From Costus lasius (taxonomy: Eukaryota; Streptophyta; Magnoliopsida; Zingiberales; Costaceae), in contig CM050449.1 of the NCBI GenBank assembly GCA_027563935.2, positions 43,932,507 through 43,996,506 of the forward strand: 64,000 nt of DNA. The letters are read 5' to 3'. The notes beneath the pieces were generated by a model. The model did no database searches. It was not told where the DNA came from and saw only the letters and a list, made by a program, of their open reading frames with translations. Below are positions 1-11,512 of this stretch, piece after piece; within the stretch, counting starts at the first letter, position 1, and the number at the start of each line of letters is the position of its first letter. The translations under genes were made by a program, and so were the position numbers.

Positions 1-547
1 TTGGCGCTGATGAATTCTCCTAAATAGATCTGAGTCATCCAATAACGCGATCATAAGGCTTCCCGATCAATACGATAACTCAAGTATCATGGTGTGTGAC
101 CCTGTAGGTTCCTCTAACGCTGGCAGTGCTGACCAAAGGTCATCACAAGCAGTGAGAGGCACTTAGCAGTGCATCGCTGCTACCCAGGTCATTGGAATGG
201 ATATCGACATCGACATCCCCATCATTGCAACATTGCCTCACAGCGGGTCAGTCCAGTATATCCACCACTGATATACCTATATGTCTGCGTTAGCACCTCG
301 TGCCTAACCAGCCCATATGCCAGTCTCACAAGTACCAGAGTTGTCCCATATCCACTCAGGTATATCGACTGGGGACAATCATTTGAGCACAAATCCAATC
401 TATCTCAAGGGACACTATCATATAATTACATGTTCGTAGATGTAAACAAATAATGATAACGACAATGCCAGTATGATATATATAAATATCAGTATCAAGT
501 AGCACAACAATGGACCAAAACTATGTCCTAGGGCATATACACCAACA
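1..547 (-). mobile_element. Partial copia-type LTR (family 1), right portion
   Basis: This stretch aligns by eye with the right half of the LTR at 4985-6818, sharing the phrases around 'agatctgag', the CCTGTAGGTTCCTCT block and the end CATATACACCAACA. It ends with CA at 547, which is the 5' end TGTTGGTG of a minus-strand LTR. About 340 bp present in the other copy (roughly 6250-6590) is missing here. What follows 547 is not a polypurine tract, so this is either a solo LTR or the 5' LTR of an element lying left of the window. The left end is cut by the window. Confidence 0.75.
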
Positions 548-671
548 ACTCCAAGGTAGTATGGGTTGCGTGTATAAGAACCATGCATAGTGGACACTTG
601 TAGTGCATGATATCCTCAAGCAGGTGAACAGGATTGAAGATTATATACACGTGAAGCTCCGTAGCCATCTA

Positions 672-733
672 AAGAAGAAGAAGAAGAAGAAGAAGAAGAA
701 GAAGAAGAAGAAGAAGAAGATGATGATGATGAT
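672..733. repeat. (AAG)n / (GAT)n compound microsatellite
   Basis: About 16 AAG units run from 672 to 720 and pass directly into four to five GAT units ending at 733. The reverse strand reads as a poly-phenylalanine ORF, which is an artefact of the repeat. Confidence 0.95.
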
Positions 734-749
734 CAAAGTGGTTAGATGA

Positions 750-815
750 GTAGTGATTGACATATGTGAGTGTTTTTGTTGCGTAGTGATTGACATATGT
801 GAGTGTTTTTGCTGC
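750..815. repeat. 33-bp tandem duplication
   Basis: Two head-to-tail copies (750-782 and 783-815) of a 33-bp unit starting GTAGTGATTGACATATGTG differ by one T/C near the end. It lies just right of the microsatellite. Confidence 0.9.
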
Positions 816-2485
816 TTACTTATCTGCTTTGCTATACTTTTGTTGGACTTATCTCTTTGAGCTTGTATTTGATTGCAATATAGTTGTATCACACATAAAT
901 TCTCACTTTGATAATGACATATTTTTATGCAATTGAGTTGTAAGATATAATTGACTATAATGATAACCATTCTATGACTTTCAATTTTTCATATTGGCTT
1001 TTCATTTAATGATGATTTTTCACACTTTATCGATAGTTTATATACTGGAGGGGTTGAAGTAGAAAGATTGTCCAAGAGGAAAAATTATAGAAGATTCATC
1101 TAGGTGTAAATAAGGTACGCATATAAATATGATGAATTTTTCTATGCTAATTTGATGTTTTATATTTGAGTTTGATTTTTTCCATTGTGAACTTGACAGC
1201 AAGTAATTCCAAGGAAACTCCCAAACTATATATTTAAAAATATAAATAAAAAGATGAATTGTAATTATGGTGGTCAATTCTAGGTAACTTCGATGTCTAA
1301 TATTTATGAGTTATAATATACTAATTTCACCTTCAATTCAGTAACTAGGGGCATTCATCACAAATGTTACACTCCCATATCAAAAGGTTGTTGCATAACT
1401 AGTGCACTTTAAATTTGTTTGACCCTTGAGTAATCAAAGGTATTCATCACAAATGTTTGACCCTTGCATCAAAAGGTTAAAGTGTAGCTAGTTCACTTCA
1501 AACTTATCATCCACAAAGTAACTAGGGGCATTAATCACAAATCGGGACTCTACATCAAATAACTAAACATCGATTAATTAGACTATGATATAGAGTCATT
1601 TAATAAGTTGTGAATTAATGTATTATGTAAGTATTGTATTTTATCCATCTTGGATTGAAATATCTTAAGTATGATTCCTAAAGAATATCTTTCTGCTTTC
1701 AAGTTTGATTATTGAAATTTTATATGGAAAATGAAGATATTTCTTTGATGAATGGATTGTATGTTGTCATAATTTGTCATGCATAATATTGATTTACTTG
1801 AGGATAGACAAAGGTTTGAGCCTTATATGTTTGATAACTCAAAATATAACATAAATTTCTATATGATTTTAGTATCAAATTGTGTCATATTTGAACACCT
1901 TTTAATATAAATTTGGCTAATTTATGCTTATTGATGGAGAATATTACAGTTTTCTCTTGAACTTATATTTTTAGGTAAAAAGACCAAAAGTGTAGATTTT
2001 GAGATATCTAATGCTGAGATGAGAATTATTGTTAGAAGATAACAATACTACCAAAATCTTAAGCAAATTTGTATCTAACAATTATAGACCATGATTCCCA
2101 TGATTATTGAATTATCCTTGCAGAGCGGTTCCGAATACGATGTTGAGACCCTCATCACATTAGAAGACTCTTTCAATCCCTCAGGGTAAAAGACATGATA
2201 GCTTGTGATCTAAATCATAGGCTGAGATTATATTCTAGCACAAGGAAGAAAGCGATCACAAGCCGTGACTGCATCCACGCAAACCAAGTCTCACACCATC
2301 ACTGGCCATGTATTTCTATGATTCTCTGAAGAGGAGCCTTTGATGAGAATAAGTAAGGGTCTCCGAACCCTAAGGAAGCATTAGTGCACCGTAAGAACAA
2401 CTCCCTCTCCTCTATGTTGCTGAGAAGTGAGCAAGAGGAGGTGACACTAAACTTTGGCAGCTAGGGGCTGAGTTCCGAGAGGAAT

Positions 2486-4104
2486 TGATGGAGAGACCAA
2501 CCCTGCCCCTAGAAGGTCTGGAAGGGTTAGGAGGAAGCCCATCAGATATGGCCTTCCCTCCTAGGTCACCCTCTTTCCTTATTTGCACTTTTCCGATTTG
2601 CTTTGAATAAGCCCTAGGGCACCCTATAGTTTCCTTATTAGGTCATGCATTATCTCCTAGAATAGTCTACTAGTTTTTGTGTCAATAATTGGGCAGGTTA
2701 AAGCCCAGCTCAAGGGAAGCTAGGAAGCTCAAGCTAAGCCACTCAAGTGAAGCTCCAATTATGGAAGGAAGCACTTCAACACTTGACTAGAGACTTCAAG
2801 TTGAAGGAGCTTATATTGAATGCAACTTCACCTTCCAAATCAACCCAAGGCGCCACCTAATAAGAGGAAGAATTCGAAATTGGAGAACCAGCCCACAACT
2901 TACCAATGGAGGAGCCTTCAATGCGCCTAGCCATCAAGGATCAATCAAGATCCACAAATCAAGGGATCACCATCTAGATCCCCAATTTGTGGAACCAACT
3001 TTGGAAACCTCTAGCCGCCCAAGCTCTTGAAGGAAGGCTTTTCAAAATTCAAAATGGACGCCATTTCATCCAAGCAAACAAGGAAGGAGCTCAAGAGGAT
3101 TCGGCCACAAGGAAGCTCCATCAAAGAAAGAATTCGAAATTCAAAATTGACAAAGGAAATGTTTTAATTGAGCATTAATTTCTTCCATAACTTTGTGATT
3201 ACGCCTAGGGTGAATTGTCACCCTTGCCCATGGCTTGTTGAGCCTATAAATTGTAACCCTCTCTTCATTGTCGAGTAGTTGCCTAGATGAAAAAAACCTT
3301 GTGTTAGCATTGGTGCTTGTGTCGCCTAAGTTTTTCTATCTCCCCCTCTCCTCTAAAGGGCCGAGCCCTTTCCCTTCTCCCCCTTCTTCTCAAGTCCTCA
3401 ACGCATCCAACCCCTTTGAAGGATCTTGCACACCTTCACGAGACTCTAAGGAAGCCTCTTCATCCTTTGATCTTGGCAAACAACTAAGATCTTCAAAGGA
3501 TCCTTCACTTTCGGCTAGCATGAAGAGCAACATCAACAAATCTTCAAAATCGGCTAAGTTCTTTCACCTCTCCCCTCTATAATTTTTAGAACTTGTTTCT
3601 ACACTAATCAAAGTTCTTGTTGTAGGGAAACGCAAAGCTTGGAAGATCATCTTGGCGCAAATCACTTCCCCTCTTCCTTCCCCCTCTCCTTTAGTTAAAA
3701 TGTTAAGGGAATTTGTGAGGCTTAACCTCCCCCTTAGTTCTTGGTTTGTAATATGAATCCGTGGTATGTGCAGATCTCGTTTGTCTGTGTTTGCTTGTAA
3801 TGATGCAACTCCTTCCATCAGAGTAGGACCGTTGAAGACCGGGACATCACGATCCTTCTATTCTCAAGGATCGCACTGTGAGTATTCCTTCTAGCAATTT
3901 CATTTCATAGATTAAGTGTTTTTTTTTAAATTCGTAGTTTAAAGTAACTTTAGTTTCGATTTCTCTATTTATAAAATACCAAAAAAATATTTTTCCAACT
4001 CCGTTAGAAGTAATTCCGATTTTTTTATTATAAAATACAAAAAAACTATTTTTGCAAAGGCGTTGTTTGCATGCACTTTGTCTTGTGTTTATCCCCCTAC
4101 ATCA
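2486..4104 (+). mobile_element. Solo LTR, TSD GGAAT
   Basis: The segment starts TGATGGAGAGACC and ends CCCCCTACATCA, and is flanked by GGAAT on both sides (2481-2485 and 4105-4109). A TATA-like motif lies near 3245, followed by a pyrimidine-rich stretch, as expected for U3 followed by R/U5 in plus orientation. The terminal bases TGATGG and CTACATCA resemble those of the F-family LTRs at 24158 and 55609, but the body is not obviously the same. No PBS follows the right end, so it is a solo LTR. ORFs inside it (2987-3178 and 3268-3582) are not recognisable proteins. Confidence 0.85.
3245..3251 (+). promoter_or_regulatory. Putative TATA box of the solo LTR
   Basis: TATAAAT sits in the middle of the solo LTR after a purine-rich U3-like part and before a pyrimidine-rich part. 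Position and context fit an LTR Pol II promoter. This is inference from pattern only. Confidence 0.5.
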
Positions 4105-4109
4105 GGAAT

Positions 4110-4716
4110 CAATGCAAAGTACATGGAATTATGAGGAAATATTCAAAGTAGAGATGGAGAAGGCAAGCAAGCAATTTCAACCGAATTTTGAGAGGAATTG
4201 AAAGCTAAATCAAATAGACAAACACTCATCGGTAACAATAGAGAAATAGAAATAATAGAATATGATTGCATATACGACCATAGTATGGATAAGCAATCAC
4301 GAGCAGGAGAGTAGAGGAATTTATGTAGCAAATTCTTATGAGGAGGTTGATATTTATTTTCCTTTTTTCCTATTTTATCTTAGTGGTTGTCATTCTATGA
4401 GAAACATTTGTATTATGATACATATATTCTCATAGATATATGTATTATGATACATATATCTATGAGAAACATTTCGTTCTTTTTAATTGAGTAAAGTTAA
4501 TTTGATTATGGATGAACTTAGTTACATGCTTTTATTCTAGCCAATAAATATATATCATAAATGTTGTGAGATTCATTGAAAGGTGAATTACAACATTAGA
4601 ACACCTTTAATCAAAGTTGTGTAATTAGTTTACAAGAGTAATTCTAAATCACTTTAAGGGATCAAATAAATTTGTTAGAAAATTTAATTATTTAGATTAA
4701 TAAGTCATGAGAGTGA
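4110..4716. other. AT-rich spacer
   Basis: No coding signal is seen. The dyad-like ATATGTATTATGATACATATAT phrases around 4410-4460 form a short duplicated palindromic AT stretch. Otherwise nothing is identifiable. Confidence 0.45.
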
Positions 4717-4800
4717 TGTTGGTGTATATGCCCTAGGACCAATTGTTAATAGAGATAGATTTTATCTAGTTTCATTGTTATGTCCCTAGTCGCATATATA
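4717..4800 (+). mobile_element. Family 1 copia LTR 5' fragment, plus orientation
   Basis: The start TGTTGGTGTATATGCCCTAG is the same as the 5' start of the family 1 LTR, which is read on the minus strand at 547 and 6818. Similarity fades after about 25-80 bp. Together with the minus-strand LTR that starts at 6818, it makes inverted ends around 4717-6818. Confidence 0.55.
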
Positions 4801-5454
4801 CTTATATGATTTTCTCTCTTGCCCTAAGCAACGAGATAGCCCTAGGCACCGCCCCACTCCTCTCTTCCAAACCCTAGCCGCTCCTTGGTGCTGCACAAAA
4901 GAAGAAGCCATCAGCCTCATTAAGTGGCGGCACCTTCCTTCTCCCTTGCCACAAGTGAGGGCTTGTGGCATCCTTCCTTCGCCATGTTGGGAAACCCCGG
5001 GGATTTTAAAATTTTAGAAACAAGCACAGCGGAAGCAATCCCCGAAACAGGTCAGTCCCAAAAACCTAGAAGATCGAGACATGTGAAGGAATCGACACGG
5101 TGAGTAGGAGATGATACCGTGTAGCGAAGAAAAGGATGCGATACAAGCGCCCAAATGTTCGCCCTCTACAGTCTTGCACACAGCCGACGCTCGAGTTCTC
5201 TTCTTCCACGCCCGGTGCTAGCCTCGAGAAAAAGATCAACGCCTCTGGGAGTCTTCCTCAAGAACTTGCGCCACTCACAAGTAGAAGGCGCTAAGGAGAG
5301 TGATAATGGAAACTCGCCAAGGTCCAACCTTGCGAATGCCAAGAGAAGAGGGAAGAGGAGAGAAGGCGCCTAGAAGAATTTCTTCCAAAGAACCAAGTGG
5401 GCGCCAACTCCTCTCCCCCCTTTCATTTATAGAAACCATGGTGACCCTTGGTAT

Positions 5455-5730
5455 TCTGTAATAAATTCATAATTAATCTCTGAATTAATTCATTATTAAT
5501 TATAGAATTAAATTCAGAATTAATTATAGAATTAAACTCTGAATTAAAGTCAAATAATGACCCATTAAAACCTTGAATTAACGTTTCATAATGGACATTA
5601 ATAGCATGACTTTTCAAATTCAGAATTAAATTTGTACTTAAATCAAGAATTAAATTCATCATTAAACTCAAAATTAATTACAGAATTAAATACAAAATTT
5701 AATTCCCATAATTAAATACATGATTTAATT
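5455..5730. repeat. GAATTAA-rich low-complexity tract
   Basis: Degenerate repetition of the phrases 'gaattaa', 'aattcagaattaa' and 'cataattaa' spans about 275 bp inside the family 1 LTR. There is no coding potential; the ORF readable here on the minus strand is compositional. Confidence 0.7.
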
Positions 5731-5739
5731 CATCATGAT

Positions 5740-5970
5740 GTCTATTGGGCCTAGGCAACTTATTGTCATGGCCCATCAGGCCTGATGGCCCATTAGGCCT
5801 CACGCCCCAACTAGGCTTCTCGCCCATTGGGCTTGGAGGCGCATTGGTCCATGCTCCAAGCTTAGACTTCATTTGGCCCATTGGGCCTATTTGGCCCAAT
5901 TTGCCTATTGGGCCTATTTGGCCCATTTGGCCCATTTGACCTATTGGGCCCATTTGACCCATCTGGCCCA
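5740..5970. repeat. TGGGCC/GGCCCA motif cluster in LTR
   Basis: About eleven copies of TGGGCC or its complement lie in 230 bp, mostly as 'ttggcccat' and 'attgggcct' alternating. The core equals the plant site II element (TGGGCY) bound by TCP factors, known from established promoter literature. Whether it acts here is inference. Confidence 0.65.
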
Positions 5971-6818
5971 AAAATGATGTTAGCTCCAATAAGTCCCTTC
6001 CATCTCATCAGGCACAATGGCACTGTTGAATTCTCCCAAATAGATCTGAGTTATCCAATAACTCAATCATTAGGCTACCCGATCAATACGAGAACCCAAG
6101 TTTCAAGTTGTGCAACCCTGTAGGTTCCTCTGATGTTGGCAGTGATGAACTCAGGTCATCACAAGCAGTGAGTGACACCTAGCAATGCATCACTGCTACC
6201 CAAGTCTTCAGAATGGATATCAACATAGACATCCCCATCATCGCAACAAGATACCAATGCATTACAGTCTCTTTGCCAGACTGATATCTGATAGGACAAA
6301 GTGTGTCACCATTTTGTTTTCATCCAATCACATGGTCATGACTAGATCAGGCTTTCACCTGGGTATGGCCATACACTTTCAGTCATGCAACCATAGGGGG
6401 GCCCCGTGGATATCAAGCTTCCCGCAGGAAGGGGTAAATCCTATGTCTGTCCATTGATCTTCTCATATGGGTCGTGACATACCCAATGACAACCGTTATG
6501 ACCTCCCTGCTACGGCGAGGTGTTAGGTTGTATCAAAGCATGTCCCTAACCATATAGAAGAGTCAATGACCTCAAGTCAAGGGATCAATGCATCTCCTGT
6601 CACTTGTGAGCTTAACTCATAACACCAAGTTAAAGCCTCACAGCGGGGTGGTCTAGTATATCCACCACTGATATTAACGTAGGGGCATTATCATGCATGT
6701 ACATAATCGCAGATGTAAACATAGCATAGTAACGACAATGCCAGAATCATATATTAAATATCAATGTCAAGTAGCACAAGATGGACCAACAATGGGTCCA
6801 TGGGCGTATACACCAACA

Positions 6819-6830
6819 ATCTCCCACTTG
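6819..6830 (-). promoter_or_regulatory. Polypurine tract of truncated copia
   Basis: Read on the minus strand this is CAAGTGGGAGAT, directly next to the LTR start at 6818. The same phrase precedes the 3' LTR of copia A at 36421-36432. It would prime plus-strand DNA synthesis. Confidence 0.85.
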
Positions 6831-7190
6831 CACTTAGACTTAGTTGTTGAGAAATCTCAACCCCATGTCCCTCATATGACCATCATGCTTCTGCTGCGCC
6901 AAAGCCTTGGTCAGTGGGTCTGCCAGATTGTTATCTGTGTCAACTCTACTTATCGTGACATCACCCCTGCCACTGATCTCCTAGATCAGGTGAAATCTAC
7001 TAAGAATGTGTTTGGATTTTTGATGAGACCGTGGTTCCTTTGCCTGTGCGATCGCTCTATTGTTGTCACAATAGACATCAATCGGATCCACAGCAGTTGA
7101 AACCATCTGAAGTTCAGAAATGAACTTCCTTATCCAAACTGCTTCTTTGGCTGCCTCAGAAGCAACATACTCAGAAGCAACATACTTAGC
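6831..7190 (-). pseudogene. Copia RNase H, C-terminal remnant
   Basis: The minus strand encodes the end of a copia RNase H. Visible motifs are EAVWIRKFISELQ, YCDNNRAIAQAKEPRSHQKS (the catalytic Asp of the CDN motif), and after one in-frame stop the tail that leads to the polypurine tract. Everything upstream of the TEAEYVAAS region (RT, integrase, gag) is gone. A small in-frame duplication gives VASEYVASEA at the broken edge near 7170. It belongs to the same truncated element as the LTR at 4985-6818. Confidence 0.85.
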
Positions 7191-7195
7191 CATGC

Positions 7196-8304
7196 ACGTT
7201 TGACAACATTAATAGATTATAGTAAGTCATAGCTAGTAATTGCATGTATCATGGCCTATGTGTGAAGGGAAGTGAATTGGTTAGAGGATCATCTTTGATA
7301 CTTCATGTAGTGGTGTAGATGTTGGGGTTGCTATGACACAATCTTCTGTGACTCTTCTATGCCCTGTGGTTATCCTCTTCGAGGAGAGGACTTTTTACGC
7401 ATTGCATGGTGATGATTTTTGTTAGTGGATAGGATATCACCAACAACATCTACGCGCCTTAAGGAGGTGGATACAAGTTTGAGATGGCGATTGGGGTCTC
7501 AAACAAGGCTACAATAGGAATGGACTATGGTCCATCCCATGGAATGGCAAGCCCAAGAAGTAAAAAATGGCTAAGCGAGCTAGTTTTCCTTTTCAAGTCA
7601 TGGACAGAGAGACAAAGGATCTAGGTGGCCTATCATTGAGGGTACAATGAACATAGGTATGGGAGAATGTGATGCTTCCAAGACCTTATCATGTTCTGAT
7701 GCACACCAAGCTTGACTGATGCAGTGCTCTCTTAACATCTAACATTGGTGGACAGTCACAACATTCACCTAGGTAGGTGTGCACAATCCAAGGAATTGGA
7801 ATGATAGAGTTCATAAAAGTAGTTAGGTGAACCACCCAAGTCCATAGCGAGAGTGGGTGTTTGAGCTCGAACAACGGCTTGGGTGACATATCCCCAGCCA
7901 TGATAGAGGAGCTTGCAGGAATTAGGGCACAAGTGACATATCACATGAGCTATGCAAGGACACGTCCCTAATGACTCCAACCTTAGGAGCATGGTGCAAT
8001 GCAATTGCATGTTCATGAGAGTGATCGTACTCCACCCTGCCCACTCGGATGGATGGATGTGCATGCACAAATGAGAATCCACCTCAGTTGACTGAGGTTC
8101 AACTGATGGTGACACATGGTGAGTTGGTTCAAATGCCCATTTGTGTAGGAAAACTTAGTGAATTGGCCCAACTAAGGTGGTGACTTACGACATGGTATAG
8201 ATGTGCCCATATAGAGGGTGCAACCTTGACACTAGAGTCAGGAGGATAAAGATGACTAGGGCTTCCATGTCTTGCCCTAGAACTAGTGGCACCTGTTGAT
8301 GAAG
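7196..8304. other. Unassigned spacer left of element B
   Basis: No recognisable coding sequence was found; minus-strand ORFs at 7689-8115 have no family resemblance and are read as chance. The sequence continues, after removal of element B and one TSD, into 22579 onward, so the two flanks were once contiguous. Confidence 0.4.
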
Positions 8305-10191
8305 TGTTGTGTCCGCAAGTGCACGGATACTCGAAGTAATATAAAAATATCGAACCACAGAGACCTTGTTGCCAAGTACTGAATAATCAATTTTTCGCTA
8401 GCTAGGCAATCGGAAAATAGTGAATCAAGCTATCAAAAAGAACACTGAGAGAATATTAGAGAAGAAACTGGGACTAGGGGTTCATCTACTTTAAATTTCT
8501 AATAACTGGATTAAGATAAGTGTTTGTCAATCTAATTCTATCATGATAAAGGTATAATTTACTTCATAAATAAATTGTCTCGCTCTCGCGCAGACAACCT
8601 TACAAAGAACCGATCCCCACTCTCGTGCAAGATCTATTCAATGCTGAGAATAAGTAAACCATCAACCAAGAACTCAAGGATCATTCTCGTGCATCCAAAT
8701 TCTGGGTTGATCACCTCAAGTGGAAACTCAAAGATCAGTCTCGTGCATCTGAGTCTCAACACTAGTTTTACTCAAGGGTTTCCAACAACTCGATACTCAA
8801 TCTCTTGCAATATCAAATCAAGTCTACACATTAACTCAATCTAAAGAATCATAAAATCAACAAGGCATTACAGTTCTCTAAAAATCAGAATTCGAAGAAC
8901 AACCTAATCTCTTACTGTAGTTCCAAACTCAATAATTCCTAGGGTTCCGAATTTCAAACAATCAACCTCTCGATCTATTTCATAAAATTCTAAAACATGC
9001 TGATATTTAAGACACAAAGGGGAATTAAAGAACAATCAATCACAAGAGTAAAATTATCATAATAAGATCAGTTTGACAAAATTAGGGTTTTCTAGCCATT
9101 AAGAAACAAAGAGATTACACCCCCATGTCCCATAAAAAGATTAAGCTACCATGATGAAAGGATTACAATAAAACATGTTCTCAGAGTGATAAGGAATAGA
9201 AAAGAGGGAAGAAAGATTACAAAATAGGGCAGTAATAAAATTACAGCCCGTAATTTGCCTTGAAAGAAGCTGTCACCACTGTTGTGTCAATTTCTCCTTC
9301 GATTCAACTCCGAGCGCTCTGGAACTTGAGGTGGTTTTTCCCCTTCACCAAACGAAGCTATCTATCAAAAATTGTGGCCGGAGGTGGTTTCTGGGCTGAG
9401 AATCGATAAGCCCTAGCAATTCCGCCTTTCTCTGAAATTCGTCATGAATCTGTTATAAAAATTCTTTCTTCCACTTCGTGTGTCTTCCTTTCTTAAAGAT
9501 GAGTCCGCCGCCTCTTTCTGATCTCAATTTGGAGGTCTGGATCAAAAGATATGGTCTTTGCAATAATCGGGCGGAAAAATCAGAATTATGAGTTCCCAAT
9601 TACGGCACCGTGACGATTCATAAGGCAGTGCCATATTTCATTCTGTGAGTTACGGACAAAAATTATGGTGCCGTGAAACATTTACTGAGAATTACAGTAG
9701 TGCCATATTTCCGCCAAATCCTGCTGGTCAGAATTGCTGGAAAATACGGCATCGTGAAAAACCTCACGGTACTGCCGTAATTCTGTCGAAAGTCTCTGTG
9801 TGTAATTGTCAGAAATTACGGTACCGTGAAAACCCTTATGGTACTGCCGTAATTCTACCAAAACTTCTAGAAAAGATCGCTGGAATTACGGTACCATGGT
9901 AGATGGGTCCAGAATTACGGCAGTGCTGTATTTTTCCTAGAAGGATTGTTTTGACTTCAAATTTGATGTGTAAGCTCCCCTTGATGATTAGAACTCGTTC
10001 ATGCCTTAAAAAAAAATGCTTGAATAGTAGTGATAATGATACCTTTTTGCCTGAAAGTGATCAAAAACAAAGAATGGTGTAGATTCCGAAATATTTGGCA
10101 AATAAGGTACAAAAATAAAGCAGAAGAGCAAAATTATAACTCAAAAGATTAGCAATGAGTGTAAAAAATACTATAAAATTTAGAGTCATCA
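8305..10191 (-). repeat. Element B 3' LTR
   Basis: On the minus strand the LTR starts TGATGACTCTAAATT and ends GCGGACACAACA. It matches 18105 onward almost base for base. It includes a 9575-9935 block with repeated palindromes of the ACGGTACCGT type. Confidence 0.92.
9575..9935. repeat. Palindromic ACGGTACCGT-type array in element B LTR
   Basis: Several units of the form 'attacggtaccgtgaaaa' followed by 'acggtactgccgtaatt' recur at irregular short intervals. The units are near self-complementary. A parallel block lies in the other LTR (19395-19612 and 22269-22320) and a third inside the element (14890-15200). Confidence 0.8.
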
Positions 10192-11512
10192 AACACATAA
10201 GGCTCAAATTTTGCTTGTCCTCAAGCAAATAAAGAAATCAATACCGAGTGTTGGAACATAAATTTTTATATGACGAATAAATTTGTAAAATATAATTATC
10301 TATATAGAAATTTCATCAATCTCACACAAAATTTCCAAGTAAATACACCATCTTCTGAAATTAATCTCTAAGACTCAAAAACTTGATTAAATAAAATTTT
10401 GCAATATGCATTAGCAATAGAATTTCAATCTCATGAATTAATCATGTTTTTAAGATTTTCATCTATTATGTTTTTGTTTACAGGAATAGGATCTCCAAAT
10501 CTTTTTCCACTCGACTCTCATTTTTTTTTTTGTCATTTACATTCTCTAAATCGATTACCACCCTTTTTCTGGTGACGAATTTAGAGTATGTTGGTCACAT
10601 AACCACACATAACGGAACTCATATCTCATAAGTAGAAAGAATTTTCTTGAGATAGAGGAGTCAATGTCAAAGGACCTCTCTCTTGGCCTGTATCCACATA
10701 GATACATACTTTTACATTGAAACTTCAACTCTTGTCTTAGGTACCATTGTAAACACAATGCCAAGAAGAGGAGTTATTCTTTTTCTTTGGATTTGGATCT
10801 CTTTTTTTCCCAACAAATTACACAAAAGATTATACAGGTCAACTAGATTAATCATTTGACATCAACTCAATAACATGTGCAATGTGCTTATTTTATTCAA
10901 AAGAATTATTTCACTTCAAGATTGCATTCACTAAACAATGCATTTACTTAGAATTTCATGCATCAATTAATGAAAAATTTCCAACAAATAGATTATATCA
11001 GAGAAATAAATTCAATATATTAAATCTATCTCCCTTCTTCAGAAATTGATATGCAAGAAAATTCATAAAAATTTTGGCATGGTGATTGCTGTATTTTCAG
11101 AAAAATCCTACTACACATTATCATTATATCAAGTATATCATCATCAAAATGCATCAAATAAATTAACACTTGCAACAATTCATAAAGCCTTACAATATTA
11201 GTGTCACATTTTCAAATACAATCACATTGAAAATAAATTCCAAACGTCAGCATCATAATATGTTAATACAACCAAATCAAAATATCAAAAGCGAGGATCC
11301 GTGGTGTGCGGGCACAAGAAGCATGACAACGTCATCCTTCCCTATAAGAGAATAGGACTATCATATATCAAATAAAACACAAATAAAGAAAGGTGGGAAA
11401 TGAGATACTTACAAAGCCTATTAATGATCAGAATCTATAGCCTCATCATCACCTCTGCTGCTCCCTCTTGTGTCACCATGTCACGGAATATGAAGGCAGT
11501 CCTTGATTTCCT
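10192..11512 (-). other. Element B 3' untranslated region
   Basis: AT-rich sequence between ORF3 and the 3' LTR. It lacks a clear polypurine tract next to the LTR: read on minus, the bases before the LTR are 'ttgagccttatgtgtt'. A perfect hairpin lies at 10210-10229. The minus ORF at 10555-10764 resembles no known domain. Confidence 0.6.
10210..10229 (-). other. 8-bp-stem hairpin near element B 3' LTR
   Basis: TTTGCTTG and CAAGCAAA form a perfect 8-bp stem with a 4-nt loop. A phrase reading 'ttgaggacaagcaa' on the element strand is common just before the 3' LTR of Athila/Tat-type elements; this is from memory of the group. It ends 19 bp from the LTR. Confidence 0.7.

Larger units (their letters stand above)
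548..2480. other. AT-rich non-coding spacer
   Basis: No recognisable coding region was found. The stretch has a trinucleotide microsatellite and a 33-bp tandem duplication near its left end. From 1340 to 1560 there are loosely repeated phrases of the type 'actaggggcattcatcac'. From about 2100 to 2480 the composition becomes more mixed, but nothing identifiable is seen. Confidence 0.5.
4985..6818 (-). mobile_element. 3' LTR of a truncated minus-strand copia element (family 1)
   Basis: The LTR runs TGTTGGGAAACCCC ... TATACACCAACA, with TG and CA ends. Immediately to its right (6819-6830) is a polypurine tract read on the minus strand (CAAGTGGGAGAT), followed by copia RNase H sequence. This makes it the 3' LTR of a minus-strand element. 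Pieces of the same family occur at 1-547, 4717, 45586-45891 and 45892 onward. The LTR holds a GAATTAA-rich tract (about 5455-5730) and a dense cluster of TGGGCC/GGCCCA motifs (5740-5970). Confidence 0.8.

Noticed and set aside
641..970. Small secreted or poly-Phe peptide
   Set aside because: The Phe run is the reverse reading of an (AAG)n microsatellite.
2486..4104. Host gene with exons at 2987-3582
   Set aside because: Perfect GGAAT TSD and TG/CA ends show a solo LTR; the ORFs have no family resemblance.
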